NCBI GenBank assembly: GCA_964564035.1 | Contig: CAZLZN010000020.1 | Location: forward strand, 1 to 31,191 | DNA from: JAHIGH01 sp964564035 | GTDB lineage: Bacteria; Patescibacteriota; Microgenomatia; Levybacterales; UBA12049 | Direction: 5' to 3' | Length of the DNA: 31,191 bases | Shown: one piece after another, positions 16,172 through 23,039 of the stretch | How the letters are laid out: each line of letters starts with the position of its first letter | Numbering within the stretch: position 1 is the first letter of the stretch | Translations under genes and position numbers: made by a program | Notes under the pieces: model-generated | The model's input: only the letters and a program-made list of their open reading frames with translations | Told to the model about the DNA's origin: nothing | Databases searched by the model: none

Positions 16172-16618
16172 ATGTCGAATATATTTAAAATAGCCGCCTT
16201 GAGCGCTGTGGTTATAATAGTATTTGCCGCGGGATTTTTTGCTTTGAACAACAGCAATACAACCGGTGACAAAGGCGGAGGCATGATGAGCGCGAGTGAG
16301 CTAAAAAGCGCGCTTGAGAAAGAAGATGAATTTGTGCTGGTCGATGTCAGAACGCCGGAGGAGTATGAGGCCGGACATCTGGATGGAAGCAAGCTTGTGC
16401 CTCTTGATACACTTGAGCGTAATGCCGAAAACGTACTTACCGACAAAAATAAAAAACTGTATGTTTATTGCAGGACGGGAAGAAGGAGCGCCGAGGCTGT
16501 CGGAATATTAAAAAATAAAGGATACACAAACGTATATGATGTCAGCGGAGGAATAACCGCCTGGCAATCTTCGGGTTATAGTATAAGTAAAAGTGACGGA
16601 ACGTGTGTAAACTGTTAA
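16172..16618 (+). CDS. Membrane-anchored extracytoplasmic rhodanese
   Basis: The 148-residue protein has an N-terminal hydrophobic anchor (about 6-25) without a lipobox cysteine, a short linker, and a rhodanese domain (about 38-138). The catalytic loop is CRTGRRS with C100, again the sulfurtransferase-type loop. The domain continues with VYDVSGGITAWQSSGY. The chain ends in a CVNC motif, an unusual exposed cysteine pair that could relay electrons or sulfur. It follows the DUF302-glutaredoxin gene by 17 bp in the same operon. Its stop overlaps the stop of the convergent zinc protein gene. Confidence 0.9.
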   Translation: MSNIFKIAALSAVVIIVFAAGFFALNNSNTTGDKGGGMMSASELKSALEKEDEFVLVDVRTPEEYEAGHLDGSKLVPLDTLERNAENVLTDKNKKLYVYCRTGRRSAEAVGILKNKGYTNVYDVSGGITAWQSSGYSISKSDGTCVNC

Positions 16619-16773
16619 ATTGCTTTATTGTCCGGTCTCCAGCCGCAATCGGGGCATGAGGTAAGAATTCCTTTTCTGATTTTTTGGACATCTGCATCAC
16701 AGGCTGTCCAGCCGCATTGTCTGCAGATGATCTTGTAACACGCTTCGCATTCTTTAGTGATTACAGGCTTCAT
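16615..16773 (-). CDS. Small seven-cysteine zinc-ribbon protein, unknown
   Basis: From ATG 16773 the protein has 52 residues; a longer frame reaches 16809 but overlaps the upstream gene. It has seven cysteines, C9/C12, C17/C20, C25 and C40/C43, with GW after the second and last pairs (CRQCGW and CPDCGW). This suggests one or two zinc sites of rubredoxin or zinc-ribbon type. I do not recognise the family. It is the third gene of the operon led by the cobalamin riboswitch and adenosyltransferase, starting eight bases after the 527-residue gene's stop. Confidence 0.65.
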   Translation of the reverse strand: MKPVITKECEACYKIICRQCGWTACDADVQKIRKGILTSCPDCGWRPDNKAI

Positions 16774-16781
16774 AAATATGA

Positions 16782-18365
16782 TTAACAAGCGACCTCGGAA
16801 CTGTTGCACTTGGGACAGGCTTTATCCAAAACATTTTCTTCTCTCACGTTGGTAGCATGACAAGACGGGCATTCATAAGCCCTGTTCCCAAACTTGTCGG
16901 TACCCCAAATGCTTGTAGAGGCCGAAACAGATGCGGCTTCGCGCGATACTCCTGCCGAATTGACTCTTGGGCCGCCGCCGGCACAGCCCGGACGCTCCTG
17001 TAAATCGGCTTTTTCATGATGATAGTTTATGCCCATATTTAGCTGTGCGATAACGGCGCCTTGAGAAAGGGGCTGTTTTGACTCTGAATAAATTTGTGAC
17101 CGGCGGGACACCGGCTTAACTAACTCCTTTTCCTCTGCCTCCTGCGCCCTGTAAAGCTTATTTAACTGCAGAATAGTAATTGCCATCGCAGTCTGCAGAT
17201 TTTTTTCTTTTTCGGCCGGACCGGCAGAGCGATGCAGTTCCATGCGCGCATAAGCCTGAAGTCGCTGGATTAAATCCGACGTAAGCGGGTGTCTCTTTGA
17301 AAAAATTTCAGGATTTTGCAGCGCATGTGAGATCTCGGTAAATTTGCGGTCTGCGTATGCATTCTCCCTGTTGCCAACAGACTCCCGCATTACAGATACA
17401 ACATCCTCAAATGATCTGACGGGTTTCTTTCCGTTCTTTTCAGCTTTATCAGCAGTCTCAGGCGTAATAAAAGCGACATTCATCATGACGTTTTTAATTC
17501 TTGATTTGGGTTCATCTGATTTATCAACCTTTAAACCCATCAGCCTTTGCATTTTTTCATTGGCCTGGATATCGGCTTCATATCTGAAGGTACGAGCCTC
17601 AAGTCCGTTTCCGGTTTTACGAATTGCATAAATTTGACTCTCAGTAAATACAATGTCTCGACCGCCGCTGTCTTTTAAGCCGCTCCAGCCTTGCGGACTA
17701 ATGATTACGGCAAATGAGTTATCTGGCGCGGTTTTCAGCCAGTTTTCAACTCCTTTTTTCTCTCCGAACAAGGCGCTGTGTACTACGCCTTCGCGTTCTT
17801 TTTTGTCAGTTACCGATTCCCAGGACACGTTGCCGTAATCGGGACAGATTATTTTTTGTCGTCTGTCTTTTTCATGCCAAGTAAGATTGAATCTAAGACT
17901 CAGCATTTGCTTCAGATACTCATCTTCAAATGCCCTGACATCTTCGCCTACTTTGGCCAGCTCGATATCTATTTTTTGACTATCGGTCTTTCCAGTTGAA
18001 CCAATAGTGTTTCGGATCAATTGCTGAGCCTGCTCTTGGGTGCGAAAGCCCGTACCGGCAAGCGCGTACCAAGGAGCTTCTCCGGGTTTTGGAGGAATAT
18101 TTTTTGAGCTATTTACCTCTTCTCTCAGCCAGTCAGCGGAAAAAAAATCTTTTTGCGAAGCGCGCTCTTTCTTTTTTTGTGCGAAATTTACAACCTCGGC
18201 ACTTCCCGTATGCAGAGGCTTAGACGCGGCATCATATACGGGCCGCATAACTCTTCCATACTTATCGGGGGCTTGACCGGCCAGACCTCCTGATCTGCGC
18301 ACAAAACCAGCTCCTGATGCATATTCATTTCGGGCAAATGATGCGGGGGTATATCGTTCAGTCAT
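16782..18365 (-). CDS. Uncharacterised 527-aa protein with C-terminal zinc ribbon
   Basis: I recognise no family for this protein. Residues 1-75 are basic and low in structure. Residues about 90-300 look like a mixed alpha/beta domain (KPGEAPWYALAGTGFRTQEQ, later FAVIISPQGWSGLKDSGGRD). Residues about 300-430 are mainly helical. The tail is a zinc ribbon with C499, C502, C517 and C520 plus a final C527. There is no membrane segment. It starts two bases after the stop of the cobalamin adenosyltransferase, so it is firmly in that operon. The cysteine tail resembles in style the C-terminal cysteine cluster of NrdJ nearby. A link to cobalamin or nucleotide reduction is inferred from position only. 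Confidence 0.75.
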   Translation of the reverse strand: MTERYTPASFARNEYASGAGFVRRSGGLAGQAPDKYGRVMRPVYDAASKPLHTGSAEVVNFAQKKKERASQKDFFSADWLREEVNSSKNIPPKPGEAPWYALAGTGFRTQEQAQQLIRNTIGSTGKTDSQKIDIELAKVGEDVRAFEDEYLKQMLSLRFNLTWHEKDRRQKIICPDYGNVSWESVTDKKEREGVVHSALFGEKKGVENWLKTAPDNSFAVIISPQGWSGLKDSGGRDIVFTESQIYAIRKTGNGLEARTFRYEADIQANEKMQRLMGLKVDKSDEPKSRIKNVMMNVAFITPETADKAEKNGKKPVRSFEDVVSVMRESVGNRENAYADRKFTEISHALQNPEIFSKRHPLTSDLIQRLQAYARMELHRSAGPAEKEKNLQTAMAITILQLNKLYRAQEAEEKELVKPVSRRSQIYSESKQPLSQGAVIAQLNMGINYHHEKADLQERPGCAGGGPRVNSAGVSREAASVSASTSIWGTDKFGNRAYECPSCHATNVREENVLDKACPKCNSSEVAC

Positions 18366-18367
18366 AA

Positions 18368-18940
18368 TCAGGATAAGCCGGAATCTTTATTGCCCGATTG
18401 TTTTTTCACCCATTTGATCTCGACTGTATTATTGGCATGATTTATATAGCGGGCGATTACAAAAAACAGATCGGATAAACGGTTCAGATAAATAATATAA
18501 GCACTGTCTATATTTTCTACCTGCGCCAGGGCGACTAAACGGCGCTCAGCGCGGCGCGTGAGCGTCCTACAGACGTGAAACAATGCCGCCTGCTTACTGC
18601 CACCGGGTAATATAAAGTTTTTAAGCGGAGGGAGCATTTCCGATAACGCATCGATCAGTTTTTCGAAGGACAATACGCGATCATTTAAAAACGGCAGGGG
18701 CGTAGTCTCGGGAGAAGCTAAGTTTGAGCCTATTTCGAATAGGTCGCTTTGGATTAGGTGAAGCTCTTTAATCAGTATTTTAAATTTTGATTTAGGCAAA
18801 AACGACAGCGCGACGCCAATAGAACTATTCAGCTCGTCTATGGTGCCGTAAGACTCGACTTTAATATCTGATTTTAAGACTCTTTTTCCGGTCAGTAAAG
18901 ACGTCATTCCTTTGTCGCCGGTACGTGTATAGATTTTCAT
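18368..18940 (-). CDS. PduO-type corrinoid adenosyltransferase
   Basis: The 190-residue protein converts cob(I)alamin and ATP to adenosylcobalamin. The N-terminal ATP site reads YTRTGDKGMTSLLTGKRVLK, followed by VESYGTIDELNSSIG. The second signature is ILPGGSKQAALFHVCRTLTRRAERR at about residues 107-131. These identify the PduO class, which acts as a trimer. A riboswitch and terminator lie directly upstream, and the AdoCbl-dependent reductase gene is just beyond. No other cobalamin synthesis gene is in the window, so the cell probably imports corrinoid and adenosylates it here to feed NrdJ. Confidence 0.93.
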   Translation of the reverse strand: MKIYTRTGDKGMTSLLTGKRVLKSDIKVESYGTIDELNSSIGVALSFLPKSKFKILIKELHLIQSDLFEIGSNLASPETTPLPFLNDRVLSFEKLIDALSEMLPPLKNFILPGGSKQAALFHVCRTLTRRAERRLVALAQVENIDSAYIIYLNRLSDLFFVIARYINHANNTVEIKWVKKQSGNKDSGLS

Positions 18941-18966
18941 ATTTTGACCTTGCTCAATATTCCCAT

Positions 18967-18999
18967 AAAAAAATCCCTCTCAGGCATGCCGAGAAGGAT
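18967..18999 (-). terminator. Intrinsic terminator of the cobalamin riboswitch
   Basis: On the minus strand an 11-bp stem (ATCCTTCTCGG with its partner ending GAGAGGGAT) around a short loop is followed by seven T residues. It lies 27 bases before the adenosyltransferase start, so it must be read through for expression. It is the likely off-switch of the upstream aptamer. Confidence 0.85.
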
Positions 19000-19151
19000 A
19001 TATCATTCATTAATGACTCCAGCCAGGTACAAGACTGCACCTGGCCCCGATTAAATCGGGGCTCGGGAAACCTATGAAGTGTATAGTTTTCTGGATTTTA
19101 CAGTGGCGGCTCCTCCACCGATTTACACGGTGATTACCTATACACAGGTTT
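19000..19151 (-). promoter_or_regulatory. Cobalamin (AdoCbl-type) riboswitch aptamer
   Basis: Reading the minus strand from 19151, AAACCT and GTGTATAG close later with CTATACAC and AGGTTT (P1-type stem). Inside it, CACCGTGTAAATCGGTG and GGAGGAGCCGCCACTGTAA match the conserved core of cobalamin riboswitches. Downstream come a CCCCGAT hairpin (19044-19062) and a CCAGGT/ACCTGG hairpin (19023-19044) whose loop carries CAGT. That is complementary to ACTG of the core, as in the family's L5-L13 kissing contact. The terminator at 18967-18999 and the adenosyltransferase follow. Cobalamin binding should favour termination. Confidence 0.77.
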
Positions 19152-19276
19152 TATAATTTAATTTAAAATTTTCAATTTACAATTTTAATTGAATTTTCAA
19201 TTAATTAATTTGAAATGTTTTAAAATTTTAAAATTGTCATTTGATTGAAAATTGAAAATTTCAAATTGATAATTTT
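19152..19276. repeat. AT-only low-complexity spacer
   Basis: Between the riboswitch and the nrdJ stop the sequence is built almost only from variants of AATTTTCAATT and its complement (TTGAAAATT), giving many overlapping inverted repeats. It should hold the riboswitch promoter; TATAAA on the minus strand lies just before the aptamer, but a -35 at proper spacing is not clear. No DnaA-box-like sequence is seen. Confidence 0.6.
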
Positions 19277-21721
19277 TCAGCATTCGCTGTAGCCGCAGCC
19301 GTAGCATTTCTTGCAGCCTTCTTCGTATGCGAAACTGCTTGATCCGCACTCGGGGCAAATATCAAAAAGGCTTGTGTTGGTGGACGTCGAGGACATATCG
19401 GCATTCGGTATGGCAAGCTGATCAAGGTGAAGCATCTCCTGCTGTTTGACGTCTGCTTTGCCGTTCGCGTACTTGCCGTTTGAATGACCATTGGACAGAG
19501 CGTCCGGAATATCGGCGGATTTGGGAGTAGTGTTAATTTGCCTGTCTTCTACCTTGCCGTTTACGCGGAATGAGCAGTGTTTTGCTAAAACCTTGGAGAT
19601 TGCATCGGGCAAAGATCTGACCCTGTTCTCGCCGAAGCCTATGCTTCTGGCTCCGCCGATTCCAGCGAGCTCGGACACTATTTCCCGCATCCTCTCCCTG
19701 GCAGAAACAGGACTATGAATACGCAGAACAAACGAGATCATACGGCCCAGCGCATCCGCAAGCGCCATAAGATCCGATCCGCTTTTGCCGTTGTTGATAA
19801 ATACTTCAAACGGCTCGTCCTTTTCATTTTGATTGATTGTGATGTATACCTTGCCGCTGGGACTATCGCTTTTGTATGTCATACCCGTCAGCAGCATAGG
19901 GCGGGGCACCCTGGCAGTAACCGGAATTGCCGGCTTTATTTCTTCGGCCTTTTCTTCTTTTTTCTCTTCGCGCTGAAGAACGCCGAGGCGTGAGCCATCG
20001 CGGAAATAGGTAACTCCCTTGAGGCCCATGTCGTATGAGAGTCTATAAAGACGCTTTACGTCCTCGACTGTGTGACTGTTTGGCGCATTGACGGTCTTTG
20101 AGATCGAGGAGTCGATATATTCCTGAGCGATTGCCTGAATTTTGACATGATCTTCAGGCGTCAGATCGTTGGCGCTGACAAAGTAATTCGGGCGCGCACT
20201 GTCCGGATGTGTTTTTTTCCATTGTCCATACAAAGAGTGATAAACCATCTGCTTACCAAGGCGGCCGTTGTGGGAGTATTCGAATTCGTAGACCGGCTCT
20301 ACGCCGCTAGAAACGCCGGCAATAAGACTTGTCGTGCCCGTCGGCGCTATAGTCAACAGCACCGCATTGCGTATGCCCTGCCTGGCAATTCTGTCTCGAA
20401 TTTCCTGAGGGAGCGCCCTGATATGATATCCCTGAAGATATTTTTCCTTGTCGTATTTGGGAAATGAGCCTTTTTCTTTGGCGATATTGGCTGATGCTAT
20501 ATAGGCGTTGTTTCTGAGTGTTTCAAATATTTTTTTGGATATCTTTTCCGACTCTTCCGAACCATAGCGCACTTTCAGCTTGATGAAGGCGTCGGCGATT
20601 CCCATAATACCAAGCCCTGTACGACGGATATCTTTGGCAACTTTTTCATTTTCTTTGAAGAAATAATGAGTATCGTCAATAACGTTGTCAAGGAAGCGTA
20701 TTGCGGTCTGCACATCTTTACCGAATGCCTCATAATCAAACCAGCCTGCTTTATCCTGTTCAAAATTTTCATCCCGGACATAGGCCGAGAGATTCATTGC
20801 GCCTAAGTTGCAGACTGCCCATGCCCCTAACGGCTGTTCTCCGCAGGGATTTGTAGCGAGGAGTTTTTCAAAATACCAAGTGTTTGATCTTTTATTTGAC
20901 CGATCCAGAAAATGCAGTCCGGGCTCGGCTGAGCGCCACGCGGCTTCGCAAATGAGGTTCCATAGATATGACGCCTTGACTGTTTTGAATACTTTTATTT
21001 TTCCGCCTAATGCCTTCCAGTCTTGTATGTCCCCATTCCATTTGGTGTCATAATTGGGATCATCAAGATCAGGATACATGAGATCCCAGTCACGGTCTGC
21101 TTTTAGAGCCTCCATAAAATCGTCTGAAACGCATACAGAGAGATTGGCTCCGTTAATTTTTGTTAGATCCTGCTTGACAGTTATAAACTCTTCGATATCG
21201 GGATGCCAATCGTGGATCATGAGCATGAGAGCGCCCCTGCGGCTTCCTCCCTGCTGGACAATGTCTTTTGTTGCAAGGGAGTAAAGTTCCGCCCAGTTCA
21301 TAGGGCCTGATGAAAATCCGTTTACTTTTTTGACTCTTGAGCCGCGGGGGCGAAGACCTGACAGGTTCAGACCGACGCCGCCACCATGAGCCATGATCTC
21401 GATCATTTGGGTCAAATTTTCCATAATACCGCCACGTGAATCAGGAGGGTTAGGGATTACAAAACAGTTGAAGTAAGTAACATCAAAACCCGTGCCCGCG
21501 CCGGCTAAAATGCGCCCACCAGGAAGAAACTTAAAGTCCTCCATTACTTTGTAGAATTTTTCTTCCCATTCTTTTCTGACTGTTTTTTTCTCAACTCTGG
21601 CGATGCCTTTGGCGACTCTTTTCCACATTTCTTCGGGGGTTTGCTCAAGAGGATTACCCGCTTCATCTTTTAAAGAATAGCGATCTAAAAATACTTTTTG
21701 TCTTACTCCGTCAAGCTTCAT
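19277..21721 (-). CDS. nrdJ: Adenosylcobalamin-dependent (class II) ribonucleotide reductase
   Basis: The 814-residue enzyme makes deoxyribonucleotides using AdoCbl. The active site NPCGE (C293, E295) gives the thiyl radical cysteine, and C86 (YFNCF) with C304 (AVCNLG) are the likely redox pair. The phosphate-binding APTGTTSLIAGVSSG segment follows. Residues about 600-690 form the TSCPD-like domain, and the C-terminus has a cysteine cluster (CPECG, then CKKCYGCGYSEC) that re-reduces the active site. There is no N-terminal ATP-cone. It overlaps nrdR by 11 bp. It is the only ribonucleotide reductase seen in the window. Confidence 0.96.
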   Translation of the reverse strand: MKLDGVRQKVFLDRYSLKDEAGNPLEQTPEEMWKRVAKGIARVEKKTVRKEWEEKFYKVMEDFKFLPGGRILAGAGTGFDVTYFNCFVIPNPPDSRGGIMENLTQMIEIMAHGGGVGLNLSGLRPRGSRVKKVNGFSSGPMNWAELYSLATKDIVQQGGSRRGALMLMIHDWHPDIEEFITVKQDLTKINGANLSVCVSDDFMEALKADRDWDLMYPDLDDPNYDTKWNGDIQDWKALGGKIKVFKTVKASYLWNLICEAAWRSAEPGLHFLDRSNKRSNTWYFEKLLATNPCGEQPLGAWAVCNLGAMNLSAYVRDENFEQDKAGWFDYEAFGKDVQTAIRFLDNVIDDTHYFFKENEKVAKDIRRTGLGIMGIADAFIKLKVRYGSEESEKISKKIFETLRNNAYIASANIAKEKGSFPKYDKEKYLQGYHIRALPQEIRDRIARQGIRNAVLLTIAPTGTTSLIAGVSSGVEPVYEFEYSHNGRLGKQMVYHSLYGQWKKTHPDSARPNYFVSANDLTPEDHVKIQAIAQEYIDSSISKTVNAPNSHTVEDVKRLYRLSYDMGLKGVTYFRDGSRLGVLQREEKKEEKAEEIKPAIPVTARVPRPMLLTGMTYKSDSPSGKVYITINQNEKDEPFEVFINNGKSGSDLMALADALGRMISFVLRIHSPVSARERMREIVSELAGIGGARSIGFGENRVRSLPDAISKVLAKHCSFRVNGKVEDRQINTTPKSADIPDALSNGHSNGKYANGKADVKQQEMLHLDQLAIPNADMSSTSTNTSLFDICPECGSSSFAYEEGCKKCYGCGYSEC

Positions 21722-22181
21722 ATGCGTGATCTGTTCTTACTAACTTTTTTACTTCTTTCTCAAAATCTTCGACATCAACAAACCTCCTGAATACACTGGC
21801 AAATCTAATGTAGGCGACTTTGTCGATTTGCTTCAGCTTTGTCGCAACCATTTCTCCGATCAAACTGCTCTCGACTTCTATAGAATCGAGCCCCTTCAGT
21901 TCGCGCGTAATATCAATTACGATTTTTTCTATAACTGTAGCCGGGATCACAGTTTTTTCGCAGGACTTCATTATACCAGTTTTTAATTTATCACGACTGA
22001 ATTGCTCCCGCCTACGGTCTCTTTTTGTAACTGTCAAAGGAATACTTTCTACTCTTTCGTATGTCGTAAAGCGCTTCGTACATTTGAGACATGACCGCCT
22101 GCGCCTTATAGTATCCATGTCCTCACTGTCTCTCGTTTCAATAACTTCAGAGCTTTTATTACCGCAATATGGACAGTGCAT
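21711..22181 (-). CDS. nrdR: Transcriptional repressor NrdR
   Basis: The 156-residue regulator of ribonucleotide reductase genes has an N-terminal zinc ribbon (C3, C6, C31, C34, with RRRRSCLKC) that binds DNA and an ATP-cone domain (about 47-137) that senses ATP/dATP. Length is typical. It is the first gene of the nrdR-nrdJ operon, so it should repress itself and nrdJ when dATP is high. Two NrdR-box-like sequences occur in its promoter region at 22245-22287. Confidence 0.95.
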   Translation of the reverse strand: MHCPYCGNKSSEVIETRDSEDMDTIRRRRSCLKCTKRFTTYERVESIPLTVTKRDRRREQFSRDKLKTGIMKSCEKTVIPATVIEKIVIDITRELKGLDSIEVESSLIGEMVATKLKQIDKVAYIRFASVFRRFVDVEDFEKEVKKLVRTDHAYEA

Positions 22182-22244
22182 AATAACTTAAAACGTAAAA
22201 CTAAAACTTAAAACAGGAAATGCAAAACTCAAAATTTTATTTTT

Positions 22245-22291
22245 GTATATAGTGCATTAATTAGCATAAATCACCATATCGGTAGTGTCAA
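22245..22291 (-). promoter_or_regulatory. nrdR-nrdJ promoter with two degenerate NrdR boxes
   Basis: On the minus strand TTGACA (22291-22286), 17 bp, TATGCT (22268-22263). Box 1, CACTACCGATATGGTG (22287-22272), overlaps the -35 and the spacer. Box 2, CACTATATACAAAA, begins at 22254, past the -10. The CACTA half-sites are 33 bp apart, near three helical turns, as in paired NrdR sites. Box 1 is a rough palindrome; in box 2 only one half resembles the ACACTATATATAGTGT-type consensus. Unlike most promoters here, this one leaves a leader of about 75 bases. Confidence 0.5.
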
Positions 22292-22358
22292 CTGTTAATA
22301 TCTATATCAAAGAAAGTCAGTCATTTAAAACAGCTTCGGGCGGTATGTTCGGATTTTC

Positions 22359-22946
22359 TTACTTAGATGAGGATCTGATTGCATCCATTACAAATCGGAT
22401 GCTTTCGTTAGCGTTTAGAGAGTAAGTGTTGACGATAAGATCATAATAACGCTTGTCCCAGTAAACCCACTCCGGGTCATTGTTTGCATACAGCCTGCGC
22501 CATTTCTCCAGGTTCTGACGTTCGCGTTCAAGAACTTCTTTTTTTGCGTCTTCGACTTTTTTTCCGTCCCTATTTACAAGTCTGTCTATACGGATGTCTA
22601 TCTTGTCTTCGCCTGTAAGGTCTTCGCATATAACCAATATTTTAAAAACTCCTTCTATGCCCTGCGCGTCAAAGCCTGCGAGATGGCTTTGGATTACTTG
22701 ATTGTTTTTTTCTACAAGCAGTTTTTTGATTTTTTCTTCATATTCCAGATCGAAGTCATCGGGACGCCTGGTCGTATGAACAATATCCAGTCCTTTTTCT
22801 CTGGTAAATTTTCTGAATAATTCGCCTCCGTTTAAAAATTCCCATCCCAGCGCCTGGCTTAAATGGACGGCAAGAGTAGATGCGCCGGAGGCGATGCGGC
22901 CGGAAACTGTAATATTGCGTATACCCGGAAATTCAATGGGTGTCAT
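22359..22946 (-). CDS. Cytidylate kinase-like NMP-kinase-fold protein lacking the Walker lysine
   Basis: The 195-residue protein resembles the cytidylate-kinase-like P-loop family. It opens with ITVSGRIASGASTLAVHLSQ, has a GWEFLNGGELFRKF NMP-binding region, and a helical R-rich lid (about 120-150). In the P-loop the expected GK[ST] is GAST, so the phosphate-binding lysine is replaced by alanine. Related annotated families also vary here, so activity cannot be ruled in or out. The tail (YWDKRYYDLIVNTYSL) matches the last strand of CMP kinases. It lies between nrdR and gapA, same strand, with gaps on both sides. Confidence 0.78.
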   Translation of the reverse strand: MTPIEFPGIRNITVSGRIASGASTLAVHLSQALGWEFLNGGELFRKFTREKGLDIVHTTRRPDDFDLEYEEKIKKLLVEKNNQVIQSHLAGFDAQGIEGVFKILVICEDLTGEDKIDIRIDRLVNRDGKKVEDAKKEVLERERQNLEKWRRLYANNDPEWVYWDKRYYDLIVNTYSLNANESIRFVMDAIRSSSK

Positions 22947-23039
22947 AATATATGTTAAAAATCAAATGTCAAAAATCAAAAAAGTTAACAAGCTTATTTT
23001 TGGCCTGCATCTCAAGAAATATTCTGTTGTTTTTGAGGG

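Noticed and set aside
19152..19276. Possible replication origin in the AT-rich spacer
   Set aside because: No DnaA-box-like sequences are present, and the location between nrdJ and a riboswitch explains the AT richness as promoter and spacer DNA.
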